From Shinella pollutisoli (GTDB taxonomy: Bacteria; Pseudomonadota; Alphaproteobacteria; Rhizobiales; Rhizobiaceae): a stretch of DNA of 64,000 nucleotides. Location: contig NZ_JANFDG010000009.1 in NCBI RefSeq assembly GCF_024609765.1, positions 90,470 to 154,469 on the forward strand. Direction: 5' to 3'. A program made the translations under genes and the position numbers. Positions 16,985 through 26,444 of this stretch are shown in pieces. The notes beneath the pieces are model-generated. The model saw only the letters and a program-made list of their open reading frames with translations, was not told where the DNA came from and ran no database searches. Within the stretch, counting starts at the first letter, position 1. Each line of letters begins with the position of its first letter.

Positions 16985-17896
16985 TCACCGCGCCGGGATC
17001 GCCTTGAGATAGGCGGCGATCGCCTCGCGGTCGGCGGCGGGCAGCGCCGCGAGGTTCTTCTGCACGGCGACCATCGCGCCCCCGACGCTGTCGAACTCGG
17101 GCGTGAAGCCGGTCTCGAGGTAGCTCGCGATGTCGCCTTCGCTCCAGCCGCCGAAGCCGCCCTCGCGCGGGGTGATGTTCGGCACCCTGCCCTCGCCGCC
17201 CTCCGGGTTCGGGGCACCGGCGAGCCACTGGTCGGTCTTCAGCCCGCCGAGGATGTCGCGCGGCGTGTGGCACTCGCCGCAATGGCCGGGGCCTTCCACG
17301 AGGTACTGGCCGTGGCGGACCTTCTCGTCGGCGTCGGAAAGCGTCACGCGCGGCGCCTCGTCGAGATAGAGGCGCTTCCAGCCGCCGAGCGACAGGCGGA
17401 CGTTGAAGGGGAACGGCAGGTCGTGCTCCGGCGCGACGTCGGCGCTCTTCGGCAGGGTCCCCAGATAGGCGTAGAGGTCGGCGATGTCCTGCACCGTCAT
17501 GCGGCTGTAGGAGGCATAGGGGAAGGACGGGTAGAGGTGCTCGCCGTCCCGGCCGGTGCCGCGCTTCATCGCGTCGCCGAACTCGGCGAGCGTCCAGGCG
17601 CCGATGCCGGCCGTCTCGTCCGGCGAGATGTTGGGCACGTGGAAGGTACCGAAGGGGCTCTTCAGCGCCAGCCCGCCGGAAAGCACCGTCTTCCGATCGT
17701 CCGGCGCGCCCGGCGCGGCGTGACAGCTCGAACAGCCGCCGGCGTGGAAGATGCGCTCGCCGTTGGCGAGGTCCGGCGCGCCGGCCGAGGCCCAGACCTC
17801 GGCGGGCAGCCGCTCCGGCGCGGTGACATAGAGGAAGGCCGCGACGGCGAGCACCGCCACCATCACCAGGCCGGTTGCGATTTTCCTGAGCGTCAT
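16985..17896 (-). CDS. Diheme c-type cytochrome, membrane-anchored
   Basis: The 303-residue protein has an uncleaved N-terminal membrane anchor (about residues 5-23) and two cytochrome c domains with heme sites CSSCH (near residue 53) and CGECH (near 205); candidate Met ligands follow each. It resembles the cytochrome subunits that accept electrons from periplasmic dehydrogenases such as gluconate or sorbosone dehydrogenase. ATG 17896 has GGAGAAGGG upstream; the frame runs further into a repeat and that part is not coding. The cytochrome c' gene lies upstream on the same strand. Confidence 0.88.
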   Translation of the reverse strand: MTLRKIATGLVMVAVLAVAAFLYVTAPERLPAEVWASAGAPDLANGERIFHAGGCSSCHAAPGAPDDRKTVLSGGLALKSPFGTFHVPNISPDETAGIGAWTLAEFGDAMKRGTGRDGEHLYPSFPYASYSRMTVQDIADLYAYLGTLPKSADVAPEHDLPFPFNVRLSLGGWKRLYLDEAPRVTLSDADEKVRHGQYLVEGPGHCGECHTPRDILGGLKTDQWLAGAPNPEGGEGRVPNITPREGGFGGWSEGDIASYLETGFTPEFDSVGGAMVAVQKNLAALPAADREAIAAYLKAIPAR

Positions 17897-17952
17897 GCAC
17901 CCTTCTCCGTCGTGATAGAAAAAGCCGCCTGCCCGGAAAAGGCAAGCGGATA

Positions 17953-18070
17953 CCCCCTCATCCGGCCCTTCGGGCCACCTTCTCCCCGCCGGGGAGAAGA
18001 GGAAACGAGAGGTTGGCACCCCTTTCCTTCTCCCCGGCGGGGAGAGGGTGCCGGCAGGCGGATGAGGGGG
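17953..18070. repeat. RIME-like palindromic intergenic repeat
   Basis: Two modules (CCCCCTCATCCGGCCCTTCG ... GGGGAGAAG and CCTTCTCCCCGGCGGGGAG ... GATGAGGGGG) lie between the two cytochrome genes. Confidence 0.8.
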
Positions 18071-18113
18071 CCTGCCGGCGAACGGACATATCCGTTTCAG
18101 GGTCGGGGACGGC

Positions 18114-18140
18114 CTACCGCGTCACTTCTTGACGCGGTAG
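18114..18140 (-). terminator. Hairpin enclosing the cytochrome c' stop codon
   Basis: CTACCGCGTC (18114-18123) and GACGCGGTAG (18131-18140) form a perfect 10-bp stem. Read on the coding strand, the TGA stop straddles the loop. There is no following U-run, so it may be an RNA stabiliser or a factor-dependent end rather than an intrinsic terminator. Confidence 0.4.
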
Positions 18141-18565
18141 ACCTCATGACAGCCGCCGCAGTTCTTGCCGATCGCGCCCAGCGCCGCCCCCACGCCCGCC
18201 TGGTCGGCCGGAAGGCTCGCCAGCGCCGCCTCGGCATCGGCGGCGAGCCGGTCGGCCTTCGCCTTGAAGTCGTCCGGAGCCTCCCAGATCTTCGGGCTCG
18301 CCTCGGTCTCGGCACCCGTCTCGCTGCCGGCCGGGAACTGTTCCGGGAAGGCCCGCGCGACCTCGCTCATCGTCGCCAGCGACGCCTTGACGATCTCCGC
18401 GTCATAGGGTTTCTCGCCCTTGGCGATGCCCGACAGCGCGCCCATCGCGCCGCCGACCTTCTTCATCATGTCCTGGCGCACGACCTGCGGCTCGCCCGCC
18501 GCGAGGACGGCGCCCGCGCCAAGGCCCGCAAGCGCGGCGGCGACGGCCAAAGTCTTGAATTTCAT
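18122..18565 (-). CDS. Cytochrome c' / c-556 family protein
   Basis: The 147-residue periplasmic protein has a signal peptide ending near AVLAAG (residue 24), a four-helix bundle and a C-terminal heme site NCGGCHEVYR, which is the class II cytochrome layout. It begins QVVRQDMMKKVGGAMGALSG, typical of the family. Such proteins bind NO or act in electron transfer. ATG 18565 has GGGAG 6 bases upstream; a TTG one codon earlier is less well spaced. Neighbour of a diheme cytochrome. Confidence 0.9.
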   Translation of the reverse strand: MKFKTLAVAAALAGLGAGAVLAAGEPQVVRQDMMKKVGGAMGALSGIAKGEKPYDAEIVKASLATMSEVARAFPEQFPAGSETGAETEASPKIWEAPDDFKAKADRLAADAEAALASLPADQAGVGAALGAIGKNCGGCHEVYRVKK

Positions 18566-18662
18566 CAATTACTCCCGATTGTTTTCGGCATTCCGCCGGT
18601 TGGACGATGCGCCGGCATGATTGCACTTTGGGGGGCCGAGGGAAGTAAAATCTTCTTGAAAC

Positions 18663-18690
18663 GGAAAACCCCGGCCGCGGGCGGCCGGGG
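18663..18690 (-). terminator. Intrinsic terminator downstream of superoxide dismutase
   Basis: On the minus strand a perfect 10-bp GC stem (18681-18690 with 18669-18678, loop CC) is followed by TTTTCCGTTTC. It lies about 130 bases after the sod stop codon. It is the clearest intrinsic terminator on this strand. Confidence 0.75.
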
Positions 18691-18817
18691 TCGGGAATGC
18701 TGCTGTGCGAGGCGCGACGCCCTCCCCTCGACGGGAGGATCGGAGCGAAGCCCCGGGGCGGGGCGACGCGGCGAACGCGACGCCGGCGCCTTCCCATCAC
18801 GGAGGAGGCGGAATGCC

Positions 18818-19420
18818 TTACTTCGTGGCTTCCTCGTAGCGCTCCAGCACGTAATCCCAGTTGACCAGGCTGTCGACGAAGGCTTCGAGGTACTTCGGCC
18901 GGGCGTTGCGGTAGTCGATGTAGTAGGAATGCTCCCAGACGTCGACGCCGAGGATCGGGGTGGCGCCGTGGACGAGCGGGTTCTCGCCGTTCGGGGTCTT
19001 GGAGATGGCGAGCTTGCCGTCCTTGACCGAGAGCCAGGCCCAGCCGGAGCCGAACTGCGTCGTGCCGGCGGCGATGAAGTCGGTGCGGAACTTGTCGTAG
19101 CCGCCGAGGTCGCTGTCGACGGCCTTCTGCAGGGCGCCCGGCAGGCTCTTGCCGCCGCCGCCCTTCTTCAGCCACTTCCAGAAATGGACGTGGTTGTAGT
19201 GCTGGCCGGCATTGTTGAACAGGCCCTGGTTGGTGCCGTAGGACTTCTTGACGATCTCCTCCAGCGAGAGGTCGGCAAGGCCCGCCTCCTCGGCCAGCTT
19301 GTTGCCGTTGTCGACATAGGCCTTGTGGTGCTTGTCGTGGTGATATTCGAGCGTCTCGCGCGACATGTAGGGGGCGAGCGCGTCGTAATCGTAGGGAAGC
19401 GGCGGAAGTTCGAAGGCCAT
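18818..19420 (-). CDS. sodB: Superoxide dismutase, Fe/Mn family
   Basis: The 200-residue enzyme converts superoxide to oxygen and hydrogen peroxide. Metal ligands are visible: His27 in YHHDKHHKAYVDN, the His in NNAGQHYNHVHFWKW, and Asp and His in GVDVWEHSYYIDY. The GSGWAWL and NAGQHYNH motifs suggest the iron or cambialistic type common in rhizobia; the metal cannot be fixed from sequence alone. No signal peptide, so cytosolic. The start is ATG 19420 with AGAGGAGAAT upstream. Confidence 0.95.
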   Translation of the reverse strand: MAFELPPLPYDYDALAPYMSRETLEYHHDKHHKAYVDNGNKLAEEAGLADLSLEEIVKKSYGTNQGLFNNAGQHYNHVHFWKWLKKGGGGKSLPGALQKAVDSDLGGYDKFRTDFIAAGTTQFGSGWAWLSVKDGKLAISKTPNGENPLVHGATPILGVDVWEHSYYIDYRNARPKYLEAFVDSLVNWDYVLERYEEATK

Positions 19421-19552
19421 GGTGCATTCTCCTCTTGGGCGGGCGGAATTTTCTCAATGAAATCCGTGAGTGGAACATAGGAGCGGCAACCGGGAGAGGC
19501 AACCGCCGCCGTTGCGAAATTTGCGTTACGGCAGGAAAATCCTTGCGCGCCC

Positions 19553-20434
19553 TCAGGCGTCGCCGTCCGAGCGCGCCCAGTCGAGGTAGAGGTCGCGCGC
19601 CTTGGCGCCGATCGTGCCGTGCGGCAGGTCGCGCTCCTCGAAGCGGGTCACCGGCGCGATCTTCGAATAGTTGCCGGAGGTGAAGATCTCGTCGGCGGCC
19701 GCGAAATCGGCGAGCGTCAGCACCGTCTCCACCACCTCGAAGCCGGCGGCGCGCAGCAGGCCGATGACGCGCGCGCGGGTGATGCCGGCGAGATAGGTGC
19801 CGTTCGCGGCCGGCGTGAAGACGACGCCGTCCTTGACGATGAAGACGTTGGAGGAGCCGGTCTCGGCGACGTTGCCGAGCATGTCGCGCACCAGCGCGTT
19901 GTCGAAGCCGCGGCGGCGGGCCTCAGTGAGGATGCGGGCGTTGTTGGGATAGAGGCAGCCCGCCTTGGCGTCGGTCGGCATCGATTCGACGGTCGGCCGG
20001 CGGAAGGGCGAAACGGTGAGCGAGGCGCCCGCCTCCGGATCGCCCATCGGCGCCTCGAACAGGCAGAGCGCGAAGCGGGTCGACTCCGGGTCGGCCTGCA
20101 CCATGCCGGCCGTCCCGTGCTCGGCCCAGTACATCGGCTTGATGTAGAGCGCGGTGCGGCCGTCGAACTTCTCGATGCCCTCCCGGGCGAGGCCCTCGAT
20201 CTCCTCGGCGGTCATCGTCGCCTTCAGCCCCAGCGCCTCGGCGGAGCGGTTGACGCGGCGGCAGTGCAGGTCGAGGTCGGGCGCGATGCCGTCGAACCAG
20301 CGCGCGCCGTCGAAGACGGTGGAGCCGAGCCACATGGCATGCGAGGTGGGGCCGATCAGCGGCGGGTTGCCGGAAAGCCATTCGCCGTCCACGAAGGTCC
20401 AGGTGGCGGTGCGCGGGGACGTGTCGACGGGCAT
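19553..20434 (-). CDS. Class IV (branched-chain-type) aminotransferase
   Basis: The 293-residue PLP enzyme of fold type IV resembles rhizobial branched-chain amino acid aminotransferases. Visible are the substrate-loop FDGARWFDG, the PLP Lys in TDAKAGCLYPNNARIL and the cofactor-binding NVAETGSSNVFIV and NGTYLAGITR segments. D-amino-acid aminotransferases and 4-amino-4-deoxychorismate lyases share the fold, so the substrate is not certain. ATG 20434 follows AAAGGAG; a longer frame upstream has no site. Confidence 0.85.
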   Translation of the reverse strand: MPVDTSPRTATWTFVDGEWLSGNPPLIGPTSHAMWLGSTVFDGARWFDGIAPDLDLHCRRVNRSAEALGLKATMTAEEIEGLAREGIEKFDGRTALYIKPMYWAEHGTAGMVQADPESTRFALCLFEAPMGDPEAGASLTVSPFRRPTVESMPTDAKAGCLYPNNARILTEARRRGFDNALVRDMLGNVAETGSSNVFIVKDGVVFTPAANGTYLAGITRARVIGLLRAAGFEVVETVLTLADFAAADEIFTSGNYSKIAPVTRFEERDLPHGTIGAKARDLYLDWARSDGDA

Positions 20435-20542
20435 GGCGGGGCTCCTTTTCGTTCTTCCTCTGCCTTCGGCCAGACGGGCGGGCTTGTCCATTCAAGATGT
20501 TGAATGGGTGCGTCAGGGAGCGTGATGGGTGACGGCGATCAT

Positions 20543-20699
20543 GCCCCTCATCCGGCTGCCGCCACCTTCTCCCCGCAGGCGGGGAGAAGGGGAATGCGGC
20601 AACGGTTTCCACTTCCACCGTCTCCTTAGGAAGCCGGTCCGGCATCTCTCCTTCTCCCCGCCTGCGGGGAGAAGGTGCCCGGCAGGGCGGATGAGGGGC
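20543..20699. repeat. RIME-like palindromic intergenic repeat
   Basis: Two modules with the GCAGGCGGGG/CCGCCTGCGGGG core and flanking GCCCCTCATCCGGCTGCC and GGCGGATGAGGGGC occupy about half of the 327-bp gap between the divergent aminotransferase and alcohol dehydrogenase genes. The rest is presumably promoter sequence; I see no clear boxes. Confidence 0.8.
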
Positions 20700-20761
20700 A
20701 GCGTCCTGTTCCCCTCTCCCGCAGCCCGTGCCATAGAACAGGCGACCAGGAGAGCACGGCC

Positions 20762-21814
20762 ATGCGCGCGATGTATTACGAGGCCTTCGGGGCAACCCCC
20801 GAGATCCGCAACCTGCCGGACCCGGCGCCGGCCGAGGACGGGGTGGTGATCAAGGTCGAGGCGACGGGGCTCTGCCGCAGCGACTGGCACGGCTGGATGG
20901 GCCACGACCCGGACATCCGCCTGCCGCACGTGCCGGGCCACGAGCTCGCCGGCATCGTCGTGGCGGCCGGCAGGGCCGTCTCGCGCTTCCGGCAAGGCGA
21001 GCGCGTGACGGTGCCCTTCGTCTCCGGCTGCGGCCATTGCGGCGAATGCCGCTCGGGCAACCAGCAGGTCTGCGAGGCGCAGTTCCAGCCGGGCTTCACG
21101 CACTGGGGGTCGTTCGCCGAATATGTGGCGATCGACCATGCCGACCACAATCTCGTGCCCCTGCCGGAGAGCATCGACTTCGCCACCGCCGCGAGCCTCG
21201 GCTGCCGCTTCGCCACCGCGTTCCGCGCCGTCGTCGACCAGGCGAGGGTGACGGGCGGCGAGTGGGTCGCCGTCCACGGCTGCGGCGGCGTCGGCCTGTC
21301 GGCGATCATGATCGCCGCGGCGCTCGGGGCGAACCCCGTCGCCATCGACATTTCGCAGGAGAAACTGGATTTCGCGCGGAAGATGGGCGCGGTGGCGACG
21401 GTCGACGCGCGGGCGGTTGCCGACGTGGCGGAGGCGGTGCGCGAGATCACCGGCGGCGGCGCGCACGCCTCGCTCGACGCTCTGGGCTCGCCCGTCACCT
21501 GCTTCAACTCGATCCGGAACCTGCGCCGGCGCGGGCGGCACGTGCAGGTGGGGCTGATGCTCGCCGACCATGCGACGCCACAGATCCCGATGGCGCAGGT
21601 GATCGGCCACGAGCTCACAATCTACGGCAGCCACGGCATGCAGGCCTGGCGCTACGACGCGATGCTTTCGATGATGGCGGCCGGGCGGCTTGCGCCCGAG
21701 CGGCTGATCGGCCGGCACATCGGCCTCGACGAGGCGGTGCCGGCTCTGATGGCGATGGACCGCGCGGCCGACACCGGCATCAGCGTGATCACGCGGATGG
21801 GCCCGGCCGATTGA
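20762..21814 (+). CDS. Zinc-dependent alcohol dehydrogenase family protein
   Basis: The 350-residue MDR enzyme oxidises an alcohol with NAD(P). The catalytic zinc site shows as Cys38 in [10 protein letters not shown] and GHE in [10 protein letters not shown]; the structural zinc lobe is [17 protein letters not shown]. The Rossmann fold is [23 protein letters not shown] 20762 has AGGAGAG 7 bases upstream. Substrate unknown. It precedes a haloacid dehalogenase gene by 64 bases on the same strand. Confidence 0.88.
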   Translation: MRAMYYEAFGATPEIRNLPDPAPAEDGVVIKVEATGLCRSDWHGWMGHDPDIRLPHVPGHELAGIVVAAGRAVSRFRQGERVTVPFVSGCGHCGECRSGNQQVCEAQFQPGFTHWGSFAEYVAIDHADHNLVPLPESIDFATAASLGCRFATAFRAVVDQARVTGGEWVAVHGCGGVGLSAIMIAAALGANPVAIDISQEKLDFARKMGAVATVDARAVADVAEAVREITGGGAHASLDALGSPVTCFNSIRNLRRRGRHVQVGLMLADHATPQIPMAQVIGHELTIYGSHGMQAWRYDAMLSMMAAGRLAPERLIGRHIGLDEAVPALMAMDRAADTGISVITRMGPAD

Positions 21815-21878
21815 CATTCCTCCGTCCTTGACCACCAATGCGCTGTTTTCGCAGCGCATTCCGAAGGATTCCCCGACC

Positions 21879-22529
21879 GTGTCCCATGCCGCCTATGTCT
21901 TCGACGCCTACGGCACCCTGTTCGACGTGCACGCCGCCGTGCGCCGGCACGCGGGCGACGTCGGGCCGGACTACCAGCGCGTCTCCGAGATGTGGCGGGC
22001 CAAGCAGCTCGAATATTCCTGGACGCGGGCGCTGATGGGGGCCTATGCGGACTTCTGGCAGCTCACCGAGCAGGCGCTCGACTACACGCTGGAGCGCATC
22101 GGCGGCGTCGACCCGACGCTCCGGCAGAAGCTGCTCGACGCCTACTGGAAGCTCGACTGCTACCCCGAGGTGCCGGCGGTGCTGAAGGCGCTGAAGGGGC
22201 GCGGCGCGCATGTGGCGATCCTCTCCAACGGCTCGCCGGACATGCTGCGCTCGGCCGTCGACAATGCCGCGCTCGGCACCGTCATCGACGACATCTTCTC
22301 CGTCGACGCGCTCCGGACCTACAAGACCGCGCCCGCCGTCTACGACCTCGTGACGACGGCCTACCGGCTCTATCCGGACGTCGTCTCCTTCCAGTCCTCC
22401 AACCGCTGGGACGTGGCGGGGGCGACGAGGTTCGGCTTCCGCACGGTCTGGATCAACCGCGCCGGCCTGCCGGACGAATATCCGGACCTGAAGCCCTCGC
22501 TGATCCTGCCCTCGCTCGAAAGCCTCTGA
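21879..22529 (+). CDS. Haloacid dehalogenase, type II
   Basis: The 216-residue HAD-superfamily enzyme resembles (S)-2-haloacid dehalogenases. The nucleophile Asp lies in [13 protein letters not shown], motif II is [10 protein letters not shown], the Lys is in [14 protein letters not shown], and [15 protein letters not shown] is the acidic motif as found in type II dehalogenases. The start is GTG 21879 with GAAGGA at 21862-21867. The next gene, tam, starts one base after its stop, so the two are co-translated. Confidence 0.9.
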   Translation: MSHAAYVFDAYGTLFDVHAAVRRHAGDVGPDYQRVSEMWRAKQLEYSWTRALMGAYADFWQLTEQALDYTLERIGGVDPTLRQKLLDAYWKLDCYPEVPAVLKALKGRGAHVAILSNGSPDMLRSAVDNAALGTVIDDIFSVDALRTYKTAPAVYDLVTTAYRLYPDVVSFQSSNRWDVAGATRFGFRTVWINRAGLPDEYPDLKPSLILPSLESL

Positions 22530-22530
22530 C

Positions 22531-23304
22531 ATGGCCTGGTCCGCCGCGCGCTACCTGGCCTTCGAGGACGAGCGGACGCGGCCGGCCCGCGACCTCCTCG
22601 CCCAGGTGCCGGCCGACCTCGTCGCCGGCACCGTCTACGACCTCGGCTGCGGGCCGGGCAACTCGACGGAACTGCTGGCGAAGCGCTTCCCCGGCCGCGG
22701 CGTGCGCGGCGTCGACAATGCCCCCGACATGCTGAAGGCGGCGCGGGCAAGGCTGCCCGGCATCGATTTCGTCGACTGCGACCTCGGGCGCTGGAGCCCG
22801 CACGAGCCGGCGGCGCTGCTCTTCGCCAACGCCTCGTTCCAGTGGCTGCCGGACCATATGGGCCATCTCTCGCGCATGATGGACGGCTTGCGGCCGGGCG
22901 GCGTGCTCGCCGTGCAGATGCCGGACAATCTCGCCGAGCCCTCGCACCTGCTGATGGAGGAGAGCGCCGTCGTCGGCCCGTGGCGGCAGGCTTTCGCCGA
23001 CGGCACGCCGCGGCGAAAGCCGCTGCCGCCGCCGGCCGCCTATTTCGACGCGCTCGGGCCGAGGGCCGCGCGCCTCGACGTCTGGCACACGGTCTACAAC
23101 CATCCGATGGCGGATGCGGCGGCGATCGTCGACTGGGTGCGCGCAACGGGGCTCCGGCCCTATCTCGACCGGATCTCGCCGGCGGTCCATGCCGATTTCC
23201 TCGCCGACTACGAAGGCCGTATCGCCGCGGCCTATCCGCCGATGGCGGACGGACGGCGGCTGTTGCGCTTCCCGCGGCTGTTCATTCTCGCCGTGAAGGG
23301 GTGA
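22531..23304 (+). CDS. tam: Trans-aconitate 2-methyltransferase
   Basis: The 257-residue SAM-dependent methyltransferase esterifies trans-aconitate, a spontaneous by-product that inhibits aconitase. The SAM site is [12 protein letters not shown] near residue 36, followed by GVDNAPDML and [12 protein letters not shown], which with the opening [20 protein letters not shown] identify Tam. It directly follows the dehalogenase gene with no gap. Length is normal. Confidence 0.92.
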   Translation: MAWSAARYLAFEDERTRPARDLLAQVPADLVAGTVYDLGCGPGNSTELLAKRFPGRGVRGVDNAPDMLKAARARLPGIDFVDCDLGRWSPHEPAALLFANASFQWLPDHMGHLSRMMDGLRPGGVLAVQMPDNLAEPSHLLMEESAVVGPWRQAFADGTPRRKPLPPPAAYFDALGPRAARLDVWHTVYNHPMADAAAIVDWVRATGLRPYLDRISPAVHADFLADYEGRIAAAYPPMADGRRLLRFPRLFILAVKG

Positions 23305-23316
23305 TGGAGAGCGATT

Positions 23317-23457
23317 GCCCCTCATCCGGCCTGCCGGCCACCTTCTCCCCGCAAGCGGGGAGAAGGTGATTTGCCGCATCGCTTTCCCTCATCATGACCG
23401 TTTCGCAGGGCACGTCCCCTCTCCCCGCTTGCGGGGAGAGGGTTAGGGTGAGGGGCA
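23317..23457. repeat. RIME-like palindromic intergenic repeat
   Basis: Module pair from GCCCCTCATCCGGCCTGCC to GGGTTAGGGTGAGGGGC with GCAAGCGGGG/CCGCTTGCGGGG cores, between tam and the convergent small protein gene. Confidence 0.8.
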
Positions 23458-23484
23458 AGACGACACGTCGGCTCCGCCCGCCCC

Positions 23485-23874
23485 TCAGATGAACTGGCTG
23501 AGGCCGGGGACGGAGTTCACCACCTCGTCCACCACCTCGTCGCCGGCGTGCTCGCGGGCGATCGCGATGGTCTGCTTGGCGAGACCGCCGATCTCGCCCA
23601 TGCCGAGGCCCTGGCTCATCAGCTGCTGGCCGAGGCCCATCACGCCGCCGCCGCCGAGCGCGCCGAGGAGGCCGCCGAGCAGCCCCTCGCCCTGGCCTTC
23701 GCCGTTGTACTTGGCGACCAGCTCGGAGGCGCCGGGGATGGCCTCGATCATCTTTGCCACGGGGCCATCGGCCGCCTCGCGCTGGAGGAAGCCGAGCATC
23801 ATGCCCATGGCCTTCTCCGCAAGCGCCGGCTCGATGCCGACGGCGTCGGCGACACGGGTGACGAGTTCGTTCAT
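23485..23874 (-). CDS. Small glycine-rich helical protein, DUF2267/DUF2780-like
   Basis: The 129-residue cytosolic protein begins MNELVTRVADAVGIEPALAE and carries a glycine-rich middle (GLLGGLLGALGGGGVMGLG) and a helical end with GDEVVDEVVNSVPGLSQF. This pattern occurs in widespread alphaproteobacterial proteins of unknown function, annotated as DUF2267 or DUF2780; the exact family assignment is uncertain. ATG 23874 follows AGGAGG; the upstream extension is not needed. Confidence 0.7.
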   Translation of the reverse strand: MNELVTRVADAVGIEPALAEKAMGMMLGFLQREAADGPVAKMIEAIPGASELVAKYNGEGQGEGLLGGLLGALGGGGVMGLGQQLMSQGLGMGEIGGLAKQTIAIAREHAGDEVVDEVVNSVPGLSQFI

Positions 23875-24101
23875 GGAATCCTCCTGGATATGCAGATTGA
23901 CGTCACGGTAAGAAAGTTCTCCGGCCCGTTCAAGCCGGAAGAATCGAGGGGGCGGGACCGCCGGACGGATCGCCCGCAAAGCGTGTTGTTCCCGTGCCGG
24001 ACTATCCTTATAACCTCACTGGGACGATTCAACGAAAACCTCGCGGGCGCGGCGATCCGTCCTGCCCGCGGGCGGACCAACAGGGACCAGGGAGTTTCAG
24101 C

Positions 24102-25670
24102 GTGGCGGAATCGATGCTTCAGGACGGCAAGCTCTATATCGGCACCAGCCGAAAGCCGGACGACAGCCCGAACAAGGGCGAATATCTCGACCTGAAGTTC
24201 GGCAACCGCCACGGCCTCGTCACCGGCGCCACCGGCACCGGCAAGACGGTGACGCTGCAGATCCTCGCCGAAGGCTTCTCCAACGCCGGCGTGCCGGTGT
24301 TCTGTGCCGACGTGAAGGGCGACCTCTCCGGCATCGGCGCGATGGGCGAGCCGAAGGACTTCCTCCTGAAGCGCGCGAGCGAGATCGGGCTCGAGCCCTA
24401 CGACTTCCAGGAATTCCCGGTGATCTTCTGGGACCTCTACGGCGAGAAGGGCCACCGCGTGCGCACCACCATCTCCGAGATGGGGCCGCTGCTGCTCTCG
24501 CGGCTGATGAACGCCACCGACGCGCAGGAGGGCGTGATCAACATCGCCTTCAAGATCGCCGACCAGGGCGGCCTGCCGCTGCTCGACCTCAAGGACTTCC
24601 AGGCGCTGCTGACCTACATGGGCGAGAACGCCACGCAGCTCTCCAACCAGTTCGGCTTCATCTCCAAGGCCTCGGTCGGCTCGATCCAGCGCGAGCTCCT
24701 GATCCTCGAGCAGCAGGGGGCCGCGCAGTTCTTCGGCGAGCCGGCGCTGAAGATCTCCGACATCATGCGCACGACCAACGACGGGCGCGGGGCGATCTCG
24801 GTGCTCGCCGCCGACAAGCTGATGATGAACCCGCGCCTCTACGGCACCTTCCTGCTATGGATGCTGTCGGAGCTGTTCGAGGTGCTGCCGGAGGTGGGCG
24901 ACCCGGAGAAGCCGAAGCTCGTCTTCTTCTTCGACGAGGCGCATCTGCTCTTCAACGACGCGCCGAAGGTGCTGATCGAGCGCGTCGAGCAGGTGGTGCG
25001 GCTCATCCGCTCCAAGGGCGTCGGCGTCTATTTCGTCACGCAGAACCCGCTCGACGTGCCGGAGACCGTGCTCGCCCAGCTCGGCAACCGCGTGCAGCAC
25101 GCGCTGCGCGCCTATACGCCGCGCGAGCAGAAGGCGGTGAGGACGGCGGCCGACACGTTCCGCCCTAACCCGGATTTCGACTGCGCCACCGTCATCACCC
25201 AGCTCGGCACCGGCGAGGCGCTGGTCTCGACGCTGGAGGGCAAGGGCGCGCCGTCGATGGTGGAGCGCACGCTGGTCCGCCCGCCGTCGTCGCGGCTCGG
25301 CCCGGTAACCGATGCCGAGCGGCAGAAGATCATGGCGGTGAGCCCCGTCGCCGGCCTCTACGACGAGGATTTCGACCGCGAATCGGCCTACGAGATCCTG
25401 ACGGAGCGGGCGAGGAAGGCGGCGGAAGCCGCCGAGCGGGAAAAGGCGGAAGCCGACGCCGCCGCCGACGAGCCCTCCGGCGGCAGCCGCTGGACGCTGC
25501 CCGGCTTCGGCGACGAGCCTGCCGCCAAGCCCGCGGCGAAGGCCGGCGGCCGCTCCGGCTACCAGCGCGAGACGGTGGCGGAGGCGGCGATGAAGTCCGT
25601 CGCCCGCAGCGTCGCCTCGTCGCTCGGACGGGCGCTGGTTCGGGGGATTCTGGGGAGCCTGCGGCGGTAG
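24102..25670 (+). CDS. HerA-like helicase/ATPase (DUF853 family)
   Basis: The 522-residue FtsK/HerA-class ATPase has Walker [15 protein letters not shown] near residue 45 and Walker [14 protein letters not shown] near 285, plus the arginine-containing [19 protein letters not shown] and a C-terminal Ala/Glu-rich linker before a final helical region. Bacterial homologues (E. coli YjgR) are of unclear role, possibly DNA translocation. The start is GTG 24102 with CAGGGAG at 24088-24094; an earlier GTG adds unconserved residues. No NurA-like partner is adjacent. Confidence 0.88.
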   Translation: MAESMLQDGKLYIGTSRKPDDSPNKGEYLDLKFGNRHGLVTGATGTGKTVTLQILAEGFSNAGVPVFCADVKGDLSGIGAMGEPKDFLLKRASEIGLEPYDFQEFPVIFWDLYGEKGHRVRTTISEMGPLLLSRLMNATDAQEGVINIAFKIADQGGLPLLDLKDFQALLTYMGENATQLSNQFGFISKASVGSIQRELLILEQQGAAQFFGEPALKISDIMRTTNDGRGAISVLAADKLMMNPRLYGTFLLWMLSELFEVLPEVGDPEKPKLVFFFDEAHLLFNDAPKVLIERVEQVVRLIRSKGVGVYFVTQNPLDVPETVLAQLGNRVQHALRAYTPREQKAVRTAADTFRPNPDFDCATVITQLGTGEALVSTLEGKGAPSMVERTLVRPPSSRLGPVTDAERQKIMAVSPVAGLYDEDFDRESAYEILTERARKAAEAAEREKAEADAAADEPSGGSRWTLPGFGDEPAAKPAAKAGGRSGYQRETVAEAAMKSVARSVASSLGRALVRGILGSLRR

Positions 25671-25746
25671 GCTGGCCTTCGCCCGCACCCTCCGGCCTGC
25701 CGGGCCTTCCCCCTTCACGGGCAAGGCTGTTGCAAAGGGATGCCAA

Positions 25747-25888
25747 GCCCCTCATCCGGCCTGCCGGCCACCTTCTCCTTGGCTGCGGGGAGAAGGAAGC
25801 GCGAGGCTCGGTTTTCCTCAATCTTCAGCGCTTGCGTGGGACAGGTCCCCTCTCCCCGCTTGCGGGGAGAGGGTTAGGGTGAGGGGCA
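25747..25888. repeat. RIME-like palindromic intergenic repeat
   Basis: Module pair beginning GCCCCTCATCCGGCCTGCC and ending GGGTTAGGGTGAGGGGC, between the HerA-like gene and ohr. A degenerate half element precedes it (about 25686-25725). Confidence 0.75.
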
Positions 25889-25907
25889 GAAGGCGTGCTC
25901 GGAAAGC

Positions 25908-26330
25908 TCAGACCACCGTCGTCTTCACGTCGAGGTTGCCGCGGGTGGCGTGGCTGTAGGGGCAGACGACGTGGGCCTTCCTGACGAGGTCCTCGACCAC
26001 GGCCTTGTCGACGCCGGGGACGGAAACCTCCAGCGCGGCCTCGATGCCGAAGCCGCCGCCGTCCTCGCGCGGGCCGATGCCGACGGTCGCCGTCACCTTC
26101 GCCTCGTCCGGGATCTTCACCTTCTCCTTGCCCGCGACGAACTTCAGCGCGCCGAGGAAGCAGGCGGAATAGCCGACGCCGAAAAGCTGCTCGGGATTGG
26201 TGCCGCGTGCCCCATCGCCGCCGAGTTCCTTCGGTACGGTGAGCGTCACGTCGACGGCGCCGTCCTCGCTCGCGCCGTGGCCGGCACGGCCGCCGGTGGC
26301 CGAAGCCTTGGTCCTGTAGAGAATGGGCAT
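25908..26330 (-). CDS. ohr: Organic hydroperoxide resistance protein Ohr
   Basis: The 140-residue OsmC-fold peroxidase reduces organic and fatty-acid hydroperoxides using lipoylated proteins as donors. The two redox cysteines are in GYSACFLGALKF (about residue 57) and AHVVCPYSHATRGN (about 123), and the catalytic Arg and Glu of the family fall in ARGTNPEQLF. It is divergent from ohrR across 114 bases containing two operator-like repeats. Length and motifs are normal. Confidence 0.95.
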   Translation of the reverse strand: MPILYRTKASATGGRAGHGASEDGAVDVTLTVPKELGGDGARGTNPEQLFGVGYSACFLGALKFVAGKEKVKIPDEAKVTATVGIGPREDGGGFGIEAALEVSVPGVDKAVVEDLVRKAHVVCPYSHATRGNLDVKTTVV

Positions 26331-26373
26331 GATCGTTTCCTTCCTTGCTTCCGTTGACGATGGGTCATTAATA

Positions 26374-26392
26374 GCGCAAAATTAGATTGCGC
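26374..26392. promoter_or_regulatory. Candidate OhrR operator 1
   Basis: GCGCAA (26374-26379) and TTGCGC (26387-26392) are perfect inverted arms with a 7-base AT-rich centre, in the ohr/ohrR divergent region. OhrR binding sites in other alphaproteobacteria are AT-rich inverted repeats in this position; assignment is by position and symmetry. Confidence 0.55.
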
Positions 26393-26404
26393 ACAATATG
26401 ATTT

Positions 26405-26415
26405 TGCAAATTGCA
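26405..26415. promoter_or_regulatory. Candidate OhrR operator 2
   Basis: TGCAA, A, TTGCA is a perfect 11-base palindrome 13 bases from the first repeat and 30 bases before the ohrR ATG. Together the two sites could control both divergent promoters. Confidence 0.5.
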
Positions 26416-26444
26416 CGTCCGTCCGTTCCCTGCGACAATAAACC

